Below are positions 24,616-34,894 of a stretch of 64,000 nucleotides of DNA, piece after piece. The position numbers were made by a program, and so were the translations under genes. The stretch comes from Rotaria socialis. Lineage: Eukaryota > Rotifera > Eurotatoria > Philodinida > Philodinidae. The stretch spans positions 1 to 64,000 of the forward strand of contig CAJNYU010000181.1 of NCBI GenBank assembly GCA_905331475.1, written 5' to 3'. The notes under the pieces were generated by a model. That model worked only from the letters and a program-made list of their open reading frames with translations. It ran no database searches and had not been told where the DNA came from. Every line of letters begins with the position of its first letter. The stretch's first letter is position 1.

Positions 24616-26077
24616 TTATTGTTCACGATGATGTTCATGATGACGATGTTGATATCGATGATAGTGATGTCGACGATCTCGATGATGTTGATGACTATGA
24701 TGATGTCGACGATCTCGATGATGTTGATGACGATGATGATGTTGATGACGATGATGATGTTGATAATGACGATGATGCTGATGATAATAATTATGCCATG
24801 TAAATAATTCTTCAGATAACTGTTGTTGATATTGTTGCTTCAGCATGTCATGTTTAAAACCAATAATTAATAAGACATCGGCGACTTTGACATGTGTATG
24901 TTTAATTTGATTTTGACGAAGAATTTCTTTTACTAATTTCATCGTAAATCGATAATAAATATTGTATTGGAGATAATATTGATAACGTCGTATTCGTAAT
25001 GTATTATTTCTGATGCAGTTTCTGCGGCTTCTTGCTTCTTGTGTTCGGCGTCGATGAGCGGATTTATGTGGTAGTGTTTGTATAACTGGACCAGCAAATT
25101 GACTAACATAAATTCCATCGTCAGAAATGTCTTCTAATTCATCCTCATCAAAGAATACAGCAACGAATTTTTGTGTATTAACATTTAAAAATTTATTTTT
25201 ATTTTTTTGAGGTAATGATGGTGGTAATGTTGAGTTAAATGAAATAAATAAATCATTAATTGTTGTATTTTTTTAATTGTTGAAATGCCCATTTTTCTAA
25301 TATTGATCGAATCAAATAAGCTGTTGAAAATACATCGTAAATTGCATAGTTAATCATGTTTTGTCTTTGAGATGATGATAAGGTTCAATTATTTGCGGTT
25401 AATCCACTTGCTCAATTATTAACTCGAGTAGATTTGTCGACGAATAACTGTGCATCATAAATTAACGCCTTCTGAAGTGATCATAATTCGCCAGCACGAT
25501 ATGGACTTGGTTCACGACAATAGCATGTTGACGATAAATAATGTTTTGACATAACATTAACACTACTAACATCATCGAGATGATGCTTCGGGCAAAATGA
25601 CTCGTTCTGAGTCAGTGCCTAATCATACCAACCAGGAAAATAAGATTGGATATCAATTAATAATGCTAATATTGGCCATTTAAAGAATTCATAATCTTTA
25701 AGCCGAGCGAGTTCCTCGTCCATATCACCCCAAGAATACAGTTCTATTCCTGATTTAAAAATGAATAAAAAATTTTCTTTAATTTTTACGTACATGCATG
25801 AATTATTTGGTGGCAAATGCTCCAATTCAATTAATATCACTAATGCTGGTAAACGTCGAGGTATGGCTTGAATTTGAATTAACGCCAATTTACCATTTGA
25901 TCGTTCAGATTCAGTATCACTAGTGTATTGCGTGCATTTTTGTACGAGACCAATCAGCAATTGCAGATTTTCTAATGATGTATATTTGTTCACATGTATC
26001 ACTTTGTAATTCGATGTTGGGATAATAAGTGGTGAATATTGTTGCTGTAAATGATATGAAAGATGTTGATCTGACAT
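24616..26077 (-). pseudogene. Retroelement DEDDy (RNase D-like) 3'-5' exonuclease ORF, degraded
   Basis: Start MSDQHLSYHLQQQ at 26077. Exo I is seen as SDTESERSNGKLALIQIQ (D-x-E), Exo II near ELYSWGDMDEEL and Exo III as INYAIYDVF (Y-x3-D), so it resembles the DEDDy exonuclease fold. The basic C-terminal part has RRRTQEARSRRNCIRNN and KVADVLLIIGFKHDML. Four in-frame stops follow residue ~153: one TAG (25616-25618 region) and three TGA. A frameshift lies in an A7 tract at about 25268-25274. The extreme C terminus runs into a His/Arg-rich low-complexity tail made by a gat/gac microsatellite. Role in the element life cycle is unknown. Confidence 0.7.
24625..24795. repeat. gatgatgttgac minisatellite
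   Basis: Tandem gatgatgttgatgac / gatgatgtcgacgatctc units on the + strand. On the minus strand they encode the HHRHQHHHRD tail of the exonuclease ORF. Confidence 0.85.
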
Positions 26078-26603
26078 ACTAATAACTAAAGAAATAAACG
26101 AGTAAGAATGGTGAACTAAAGCAATATAACAAAACAAAAATTGAACAGTATGATGAAAAAAAATAACAATAATATGAGTCATAGCATGTATCAATAGGTT
26201 AAACGAATAGAAAATATATATTATCATATACAACATATGAAGATGTCGTTAACATGTGACAATAGATAATGATACTATGGCACATAAAAAAGTTATAAGT
26301 TTTATCTAAAGCAAAATGATGTTGAGAAAAAAATATAGTTTTCGTAAATTTATTTTGACGCATGAATTTGTTTCCAATTATGTAATAATCATTATTGATA
26401 ATGTAATCCTAGTGAAGATGACGGTAAATTGATAATTAATGTCTCGAATTAAATTATCAAACCTCACCAACATAAGAAATCAATGTTGTATCATATAATT
26501 CGTTGCGCATACGTCTTGTATGATAAACCTTGAACCTTCATAAATATAATTAATCATATACAATGACATTAATGATAATTAATAAAAGAATAAACAAAAA
26601 AAA
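26078..26603. other. Spacer between pol and the exonuclease ORF
   Basis: AT-rich, no coding signal kept. It may hold decayed sequence between the two ORFs, or the splice or internal start signals for the second ORF. Confidence 0.4.
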
Positions 26604-28445
26604 TTATACGTCACGTTGTTTAAGAAATAAATATTGGTCCAATGTCATTAACATGCACTCGAGATTCGCAATTTGTGTATGTTCATCTTTGACCCAATAA
26701 GTAGGATGTTGTTCTTTAATAATAATTTTGGGTGTGATCGAATATTTTTGTTCTAATTTTGTTTTCAATCCATGGCTCTTAATTAATACAAAAGCATTAA
26801 TTTTATAATGAGGATCTGTTACGCCGTTTGTCATAATTACTTTTGTATTACCGTTGTCGAGTAACAATATGTTCACGTGCTTGTTGTTGAATGATCGCAA
26901 CATACCTTTTTTAAGTTGATCATAATAATCATTGGGTTTATTAAATATGAACGATGTCGAGGATTCATCAGTAGGTAAATGTGGTTGACGTCGGAATTGT
27001 AATTGATACGGTGAATATTGAGTGGTTGCATGAATTTCCGTATTATAAGCGAATCCTATGGGTAATAAATATTCATCCCAATTGTTATGTTCGCGATCTT
27101 GAAGTTTGGCAAGTTGAGGAACAAATGTTGCATTGAAACGTTCAACCATTTCGTTCGTTTGCGGATGGTAAACAGTCGAAAAGATGTGATTATAACCAAT
27201 TAATTCTGTCATAGAATCCATAAATTGATTTCGAAAATGAGTACCTTGATCTGATAATATAGATAATGGTACACTATATCGACAAATATATTGAGTAAAA
27301 ATTGCTTGAGTTGTTGTCTGTGCGGAGCAATCCGGTAAAGCAATTGCTGTTACCCATCTCGAAAAATAATCCGTAATGCATAATACAGATTAATTATCAC
27401 TAGGGGTTTGTTTAAATGGTCCACAATAATCGATGCCAATCAATTGAAAAAGTCCTTCTGGTGTTGAGATCGGTTGAAGTCGTACGGGGTTTTTGGAGCG
27501 ATTGATATTATGTTGTTGAGAAGGTAAATATGATTGAATATGGTGACTAATTGATCGTTTCATATATGGCCACCCAAAATTTATTTTTAATTTTGAAATA
27601 AGTACGACGAATACCAAAATGACCACCGAGTGGATCATTATGATACGATTGAAGGAGAGAATTAATCATCGATGAAGGTAAATAAATCAATTTTGTTTTT
27701 GTGGTGTTAGTTGCATTTCTTGTCATTAATTTGTATAATACACCATCTTTAAATGCATAAGGATGCTTCGTTGGATCTTCTATAATTTCTTTAATTTTGT
27801 TTTGAATACATGAATCTTTTGATTGTTCTTCTTTAATCTTGGTGATGTCGAATTGATTAGACGTAATTAAATGTGATGAAAGTTCATTTGGTGGTTCGAC
27901 TGCAGCTTGATTTGACAATAGTGATGATTCATGTTTAGATAATATTTTGACTAAATCCGTCTCATTTTATTGTTGTTTTATCTGCTTTGTTTTTGAACGG
28001 GTTACAACAGCACCAATAACTAATGAATTATCTACAGGAACAGACACCTCTTCTGGTGGTTCCTCCTGAAATAACATACTAGTATCATAATCCTCATCAA
28101 AAATTTCTTCATTATGTTGTATTGGATGACGAGATAAATAATCAGCGAAGCAATTATTTTGACCTTTGATATGAATAATTGTTTCAATATTATATTTTTG
28201 TAATAATATAGAAATACGATCAACGTGCCGATTTTTCACAGATGAATGCATCATTTTACATAACCGACAATGATCAGTATATATGATAATTGATCGACCA
28301 AGTAAATAAGATTACATACGTTGAAAACATAACTATATTGTTAAAGCTTCTAATTCGATTGAATCATATCGTCGTTGAGTCGAAGATGTACCTTGAGAAT
28401 GATAATATAAATTTTTTGTTTCACCATTAATAACTTGCTGTACTC
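26604..28445 (-). pseudogene. Ty3/gypsy-like pol remnant: RNase H and integrase
   Basis: From 28445 downward: RNase H (NGETKNLYYHSQG, SIELEAL, LLGRSIIIYTDH, and FADYLSRHP at its end), a linker, an integrase zinc-finger region (YHNDPLGGHFGIRRTY with the two His), then core integrase (IGIDYCGPFK ... DYFSRW ... STVYHPQTNEMVERFNA). DDE residues are seen as the D of IDYCG, the D of SDQGTHF, and the E of ERFNA. Lesions: a TAG in RNase H (about 28340), a nearby TAA, a +1 insertion in a G run at about 27570, and a TAA after TPSDN at about 27390. The zinc-finger Cys pair is lost (IQSYLPSQQ). The C-terminal part ends LKQRDV at 26604. Confidence 0.85.
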
Positions 28446-29015
28446 TGAAAGAAAAAAAGAAGTTTTACAGAGCCCTTTTCGAGGTTCCGGTATCGGATAA
28501 AACGTAGAACCATCGGGAAAAGTTCTGACTGAAAAAGTTTCAGCGAAGAAATAACGAAACCATATATGATTTTTCTTCAAAAAAAAGTTCTGTCCTACAT
28601 ATAAGAGGTTCCATGATTTAAATGGTTTACCGTTCGGATTTCCCTTATCTCTGCATCCATCTTTCGATATTCTTATATCTATACCCTTAAAACTATACCC
28701 TTATTCATATATTTCTTAAAAAAAAGTGTTCCCGGGAAAACTTTAGTCTTTCCGACTTTGTCACTGTCTTAAAACCTTTTAGAGTTTCCGAATATTGGTG
28801 TTCAAACCATTCGAACCGAAACAAACAGATACACTACTTTCTCATAAACCAATATCAGAAACTGCAAAAAGGTTTCAAAGTTCACCGACCTCGGAATGCA
28901 ATGAAGGATCTGAAAAATATCGGCAGTCACACAGATGTCGAACCCATGTCGTCTATCATAAAAACATCAAAATGACACATCGTTATTTCTCGAATACTGA
29001 TATGTAACTTAACCA
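28446..29015. repeat. Degenerate ~31-bp hairpin repeat array (left block)
   Basis: Diverged copies of a unit that pairs agaacc... with ...ggttc(c), for example around 28470-28500 (agcccttttcgaggttccgg), 28514-28545 and 28769-28800 (aaaaccttttagagtttccg). Weaker than the block at 30690 but the same style. It abuts the broken end of the retrotransposon. Confidence 0.5.
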
Positions 29016-29020
29016 TTCGC

Positions 29021-29510
29021 TGAGATCCATTTGAGGAATCTAAAAGAAAAGAAAAATTAATATGAGCTTTTCATTCTTTAATATAACTCACCCTTTGAAT
29101 AAAATTCATTCCAAGAACCTAAAAGAGAAAAAAATCGATATTCCTATATAACGTTTTTATTCTCAAATGAAGCTTATTATTTGAATAAAATTTATTTGAA
29201 GAATCTAAAACAAACAATAAAAACTTAATATAATTTTCTAATTCTTGCATATAACTTACTGATTGGATAAAATGTATTGAAAGAATCTAAAAGAGAATGA
29301 AATCTTGATATTAGCTGTTGATTCTTCAATGTGAATTACCCTGGGAATGATACAATTGTAAAAAGCTACACGAAGAAAAATAAATTTTGATATTAAGTTT
29401 ATATTCTGAAATGAAACTTACCGTTTGGATGCAATCTATTTGAAGAATTTCAAAAAAAGAGAAATTGCTATAGATGTTTTATTGTTCGATCCTGTGATTT
29501 TAAGAAAAAA
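29021..29510. repeat. ~82-bp minisatellite, about six units
   Basis: Units begin near 29021, 29096, 29178, 29264, 29345 and 29427. Each carries a version of ttgaataaaattcattt..aagaatctaaaagagaa followed by an AT-rich half ending aacttacc. Spacing is 75-86 bp. Confidence 0.7.
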
Positions 29511-29639
29511 TCAGTTATAATGATCATCTGAAACCAAAAGTTAGTGGTGTTCTCAATCACTACAACCTTTAAAAATTATTATGGCTATTTTTAGTCGTTT
29601 TTTCTTGAAATTTAATGAAACAAGTTAGCTTTAGAGACT

Positions 29640-29900
29640 AGTCCTATAGCTACGTTCTTATTTCTCTAGCCTTAATACGGCATCTTATAGCTATACCTCG
29701 TTATCCATGCCTTGATATCTACACCATTACAATTCTTTGATTTTCAGCATGCCTTTATGATTGCATTCTTATATCTTGACCGTTTTATTTATATCATTAT
29801 ACTAATAACCTTATATGGATTCCCTTATTACTATACGATTATTTGTGGATTCGCGAAAGTATATGTTTAGGACTATATCCTTGGATTCATATGGATTGCA
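29640..29900. repeat. Low-order degenerate cctta-tatc-tata repeats
   Basis: Irregular 12-16-bp motifs such as ccttatatc, gccttgatatctacacc and cccttattactatacg. Similar motifs are at 28640-28720. Boundaries are vague. Confidence 0.4.
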
Positions 29901-30689
29901 TTAAATCCTCTACCTTTTTTGTAGGATCTGAAGTTCAACGACATGTGTGCACATCAATTGCATATGATATGGCTGAATAATTTCATAGTGTTACATGTTT
30001 AATTGAATGGTTTCTTTTGTTGGCGTTAACGAGTGTTTTAGAACAAACACGATAGACAACGATAATATGATAATAAATCGTATATAGCCGACGCATAAGA
30101 TACTTAAAAATATTATTGGAGCTTCATTAGAGTCATCGAATTGTGAGGATAGTCGTAATTTATCTCAAAGCAGTTGGATTACTAAATATGGATGATAGCA
30201 TTATTTGCCTTTATAGTTATTTACCAGATTTAGCATATATTAACTAGGCGTTGAGGAAACTATGGTGATTTGTTTCAAGCTTTTCCCGGGAATGATAAAC
30301 AGGTGAAAATGTAAAAACAAAAGCGAAGTTATTTGAGAAGAAAATAAAATTCACTCCGTCTCAACGGTTTAAGTGCAAAAAGCATTCTCGAGCGATGAAA
30401 ATGTCGAACATGAGAGTACAATAACGTATCATGGAGTAAAAGAAAGAAGAAAGTATGCAATAAAATAGTTCTACTGAATGTACCATAAATTACATGTGAA
30501 AAAATATTTTCTGGCGACATTTTGATGAAAGACTTCATAATAAATATATTTTACATCATACTTGGTCTCTCAAAGCCTTTTATGGCAGCACGTTTGAACT
30601 GTAAAACCCTAAAGAATTGAGCAGAAATGAGAAAATATTTTCCACTTCAGTATTTTTGGGTGGAGAATTTGTTTTTAGAATGGATTACT
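29901..30689. other. Non-coding stretch within the repeat block
   Basis: No gene seen. Only weak resemblance to the hairpin repeats near its right end (30553-30640). Confidence 0.4.
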
Positions 30690-30976
30690 TTTTGACAGAA
30701 CCTTTCAAGGTTCAGTCTTATTGTACAAGACTTCTTCGGTTTAGCATTGCAGAAACAGAACCTTTTATGGTTCAACAATTTTCTGCTGAACCTTAGACGG
30801 TTCAGTATCATGGGACAGAACCTTTTGAGTACCTCTTTTTGGATAGAAAATATTTGATGGTTCCGCATCTTTACCCAGAACTATATCTGGTTCAGTATTA
30901 TTGTACACTGAACTTTTCATGGTTCAGGATTCTTTTGCCGAACTTTGTCAAGTTCAGCATCATTGGACAGAACCTG
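30690..30976. repeat. ~31-bp hairpin repeat array (central block)
   Basis: About ten head-to-tail units. The consensus begins acagaaccttttatggttca and continues g-tat-attgg; agaacc pairs with ggttc over a short loop within each unit. It continues on the other side of two inserted elements at 31661-31728 and 34536-34741. Confidence 0.8.
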
Positions 30977-31658
30977 CCCTAGTGAAACATCTTGTAAGTA
31001 AGATCTTGAAATCTTGGGATTGGTAGGTAAGATCTTATCAAGATCTTTAAAAGATAATTCGTTTGTTCAGATCTTGTCCTATCTGATAAATCTGTACCTA
31101 AGATCTTAGCAAGATCATGGCAACGATTTCTTTGACTATTATCTTCTCACAAGATCTTGAGTAAAACAGAAAGCGACATCATTAGTTTATTTAGATAGGC
31201 TATCTAGCCATTCACCGTTTTTTTATGCATACAGAACAGAATATAAGCAACATGATTGAACATGCAAAAACATAACTTTACAAGTTAAGTTTTTTTCTAA
31301 ACTATTTCTCGACTATTGATTAATCGAGAGGATGCTGATCTCGATCGATGGTCGAGAGAGGACTACCCTAAACTGGTCTGGCGAATATCGGACCAACTTA
31401 AAGCCGGTCAGACCTCAACATCTGATTTGCTTGAGCTATTCGGGACAGGAATAGTTAATATTAAAATATATTGAAAAAATACCAAACATACTTTCAGAAT
31501 GCATCATTCAAGATGTTATGAATTCTTACTTAAGATCTGTAATAAGATCTTGGGTACAAGATAACTGTATTATCTTGTAGCTAAATTTTCAAGATCTGTT
31601 CACTTATCTGTACCCAAGTTCTTGGCCAAGATCTTACTTACAAGATGTTTCACTAGGG
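30977..31658. mobile_element. 682-bp terminal-inverted-repeat element (MITE 1)
   Basis: Perfect inverted ends of about 31 bp: CCCTAGTGAAACATCTTGTA... on the left and its complement ending ...GATGTTTCACTAGGG on the right. Many aagatcttg motifs lie under the ends. No ORF. It splits a single hairpin unit: acagaacctg on the left and tcgggttccg on the right, with a possible tg duplication at 30975-30976/31659-31660. It is related at the tips to the larger element at 31729. Confidence 0.85.
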
Positions 31659-31728
31659 TGTCGGGTTCCGTACTTTTGACTAGAGAACATTTTATGGTTC
31701 GGCATTTTTTTCACAGAACCTTAATAGC
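31659..31728. repeat. Hairpin repeat array between the two insertions
   Basis: About two units of the same 31-bp repeat (tcgggttccgtac..., gagaacattttatggttcgg, then acagaaccttaatag). They connect the arrays on either side. Confidence 0.7.
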
Positions 31729-32671
31729 CCCAGGTGAAACAATCATACACAGATCATATCTGATCTTACAAGATCTTACAGATAATCGGATACCATAAGA
31801 TTCTTACAGTATGATCTTTCAAAATCGTATAAAAGTCATATCGTAAGATTCTATATATTTCTTGCTATAAGATGCTAACCTAGATTTTATATGATTCTGA
31901 CTGTAAGATTCTTGTAAGACCAGACGATCGGTATCTTGTATGATCTGATAAAATCGTAAATTAGGACTCTAGTGATACAAATAGTTTTTATAGCAATAAT
32001 TTCTATTGTCTTAAAATTTATTTTAAAATAATTACAGTTACTCTAATTAAAAACGCGATATATTGCTTAATTGGAAACACATTTTTTACATAGTTGCGTT
32101 TTACTTGTCAAGATATCACATTTCTAGCAGCTTTATTTCAAAGCATTCCAAGTGAAACTATTAAAAAATTCTTTATTTATCCATATTTCCTTGATAATCA
32201 ATATATAATCATATATATACATATATACGTATATATGTTGTTTGGCGTAATTTTGTTCCATTTACTATGCCATTTAGAGAATTTTCTGTATTATACGAGT
32301 TTATTTCATTCAAAACTAACCAGTTATAAAGTTTTATTTCATACAATAATTTTATCATTTTAAGTCATTTAGATGAGTTTAAGTTTTTAAATACATCAAA
32401 ACACGCAATTTCTTAATTTCACGGGAAATTTTCTTAGATTGAAACGACATCCATTTTGTAGTTTCGATGTAGAACAATTATCGATAGTAAATTTTTCTAA
32501 AATTCATTTCGAAAGTTTTTTTTTATATATTTATCGAATAATTCATTTTTGTTTAGTGTCAATTAAATGATGAAAATATTTAAAAATGATAACTTATCGA
32601 ACAAATGAATTAAATGCCATGCCAAATGAAGAATTTTCAATTGGAATTCAATCAATTACGTACAAGTATGT

Positions 32672-32905
32672 TGATCCAGGTCGAACATTCCGGTCCCGGA
32701 AACGGACGGTTCTGTGGTATTCCGGTGAAAGGATCCGGTTCCGGCTGGAATCGACAGGAACCTGTCAAAACTGGTAGCCGGATACGGTTTCCGGATTCCT
32801 GCATCGAACTCCAGACAATTCCCGGTGTGTTCCGGTCGGAAACAGCGAGTTTCTTGCAGGTTTTCGCCGGAAATTCACGGAATACTGCTTCAGGAATCAT
32901 TGTCC
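32672..32905. repeat. CCGG-rich island
   Basis: About 230 bp with a dozen ttccgg / ccgga motifs in either orientation, far more GC-rich than its neighbourhood. Edges are abrupt, which suggests an inserted repeat or short palindromic motif cluster. No clear inverted ends. Confidence 0.55.
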
Positions 32906-33399
32906 TGGGGATAGAAGCAAATTATCAAATTTTTTGAGAAATCAAAAAATCGACTTCTCTCTAACAATAAACTCAACCAATATTTCAAAAGAAGTTTATT
33001 TTATCTTCAATTGAAGTACTGTGTTAATCATTTTTTCTTGTTTTCAATATATTTTTTTCTAATTGTTCTTGGCCTACTCATAATATGATTTTAGATTTAG
33101 CCAGTACTATTTCAAAATTAGGTAATCGTGTTTAAACTCATCAAGACAAGGTCGAAAGGCAATTCAAGAGTTTTTCGAAAAGATTAATCAAACAACAGTA
33201 GGATTTGTGCACCTTTTTTGAAAGAATTTTTTAAATGCATGTATTTTAGTTTGGGTTGATTCTAACTTAGAAGAAAATATCGCCGTGATGGTGAAATATT
33301 TCCTCGCATAGTAGTAAGTGACATTTTAGTGTTCTTATTTATTTACCTATATTGGTCTCTCGTATGTTAAGGAATATAGTAGTCAAAATCTATTAGGTA

Positions 33400-33572
33400 C
33401 AGAGCCCGCGGAAGTGGGGGGGGGGGGTGTATACCCCACCAATAATTGAAAATTTTCAATTTTTCTCAGCGACAGGAGAAGATTTTTTGCAAGTTTTGAG
33501 CTTTTTTTTGCGAACTTTGTTGCAAACACCCCCTTACACCCTCCCAATATTAGGTCCTTCCCGCGGCCTCTG
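33400..33572. mobile_element. 173-bp hAT-type MITE
   Basis: Ends CAGAGCCCGCGGAAG on the left and, inverted, CAGAGGCCGCGGGAAGG from the right. Exact 8-bp target duplication attaggta at 33392-33399 and 33573-33580. Contains a G11 run. CAGAG...CTCTG ends with 8-bp duplication are typical of hAT elements. Confidence 0.93.
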
Positions 33573-33717
33573 ATTAGGTATTTATGACGCTGGTGATTAT
33601 GGTCGATTTGCTCCAAAACTTCTGGCAATTTTATTCTCGTCGACTGAAATAAGTGAATCAATTATTCATAGTAATTCGGTTTGTGCAAAGTTCATGCTTG
33701 ATCCTGATCGTATGTGA
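33573..33717 (+). pseudogene. BEN-domain-like coding fragment interrupted by the MITE
   Basis: Downstream of the MITE one frame reads YDAGDYGRFAPKLLAILFSS then TEISESI and FMLDPDR up to a possible donor gtatgt. Upstream of the MITE the same kind of signal exists (RRKYRRDGEIFPRI at about 33271-33312). The LL..LFS..E..ES...LDP pattern recalls the BEN domain. Whether this belongs to the 2.8-kb element or to a host gene is not clear; no full gene can be assembled. Confidence 0.35.
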
Positions 33718-34535
33718 ATTTTTATAAGTTAGACTTGTTTCTTATTATGATTAAAATAGGATTAACTACTATTTCTAACGATTTTTTATTGACTAAAATG
33801 AAAGATTCCTGTAAACTGAAAAGCAGTTGCATTCCAGTGATATTTGTTCAACATTAATCTTAATTTTCGGCAACTATTTCAACGATTTCGATTAGAAAAA
33901 AGTTAGTTGAGAAGAATTTGCTTCTAAAAGCTTTTTTTTCTTTTTTAATCCAGCATTACTGATACAAGATATAATATAATACAAAAGCAACTACTCCTTA
34001 AAGACATGTTTTTTTTTGTTTCTTTATCAAAATTGTTTATCCATACGTTTAATCAATTTTTCTTTTTCAATTTTAGATGCGATGCGCTAATGGCTTATCA
34101 CTTGAAATAGATTATTAGTAATAATGTTTTTTATATTTATTTATATTTTTTATGTATATTTGTATGTTTAGCTATTGTAATTGATTACATTGATGAAATA
34201 AATATATGTAAAACACGAGAAAATTAATTTTATTAAAATATTCATTTGAGAGCAGGAACTAGAGAACGAAATTTCGTTATAGGATCTGTACGAAGGTTCC
34301 CTAATATCTTACAAGAATACTATTGGGTCATACACGATCTTTTCATAAGATCATACAAGAATCGTACAGTGAGATTTTATCAGAAATGCCGCCTTTAAGA
34401 TATATGTATGAAATCATACAAGATCTTATACGATTTTCGTACGATCTCGTATGATCATATAAGATCATGAAGTAAGTTCCGATACGTTCTTGTAGGAATC
34501 ATATAAGATCTTACAATCAGATTGTTTGACCTGGG

Positions 34536-34741
34536 AGGTTCAGTGTCATTGTGTAGAACCCTTTCGGTTCAGTATTCTTCAACACAGAATTTTTTATGGT
34601 TTTGAATCTTTCCCGAAACCTTCAAAAGTTCAGTACTGTTGGGCAGAACTATTGATAGTTTCGTCCTATCATACAGAACTTGAAATGGTTCCGTGTGAGC
34701 TACGGAACCATAAAAGGGTTCTGCAGAACGCCTTTTTTTCT
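34536..34741. repeat. ~31-bp hairpin repeat array (right block)
   Basis: About six units, for example gtagaaccctttcggttcag, gaaaccttcaaaagttcag and gagctacggaaccataaaag. Ends just before the second LTR copy. Confidence 0.75.
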
Positions 34742-34894
34742 TGCAGAGTAGCGAAACATAACTTAACAAGAACTGGTCCGAATATATATACATATATTCG
34801 AGATCAAGTAAAAGAAAAGCAACCAAACAAAAGGAGAAAAAACAAATAACTATAGACCGCTAACATTATATAATAAAGATGTCAGACCCTAACA
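34742..34894 (-). repeat. Second LTR copy (solo or truncated)
   Basis: About 90% identical to 24149-24294 and in the same orientation. On the minus strand it begins TGTTAGGGTCTGACATC at 34894 and can be read to a CA end at 34742 (CTCTGCA). No primer-binding site or gag follows on its inner side, only the hairpin array, so it is a solo or broken LTR. Confidence 0.65.

Larger units (their letters stand above)
24149..28445 (-). mobile_element. 5'-truncated Ty3/gypsy-like LTR retrotransposon with extra exonuclease ORF
   Basis: Reading on the minus strand from 28445: RNase H, zinc-finger and core integrase (decayed pol), a 0.5-kb spacer, a separate ORF for a DEDDy exonuclease, then a polypurine tract and an LTR. 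The reverse transcriptase, protease and gag parts are missing; the element stops abruptly against hairpin repeats at about 28445. Bdelloid rotifer LTR elements are known to carry an additional exonuclease ORF after pol, and this copy has that layout. Many stops and at least two frameshifts show it is dead. Confidence 0.8.
31729..34535. mobile_element. 2.8-kb terminal-inverted-repeat element with nested insertions
   Basis: Ends are CCCAGGTGAAACAATC on the left and, reading inward from the right, CCCAGGTCAAACAATC. Subterminal regions (31740-31960 and 34260-34520) are full of gatctta / taagatc / acaagatc motifs. The tips match MITE 1 (CCC.AG.TGAAACA). The flanks acagaaccttaatag and aggttcagtgtcattg together rebuild one hairpin unit. 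The interior holds a GC-rich CCGG island, a hAT-type MITE and a coding-like segment (BEN-like). No recognisable transposase was found. Confidence 0.75.

Noticed and set aside
30690-30976. Regular ~31-bp repeats that superficially resemble a CRISPR array
   Set aside because: Units are head-to-tail without unique spacers, are degenerate and self-complementary, and the window is clearly from an animal genome.
30977-30982. piggyBac assignment for MITE 1 because of CCCTAG tips
   Set aside because: The TTAA target site required for piggyBac is absent on both flanks.
32586-32937. Overlapping open frames on both strands in the CCGG-rich segment
   Set aside because: Openness follows from the GC-rich composition (few stops); no protein-like pattern beyond repeated Gly/Ser/Arg/Pro.
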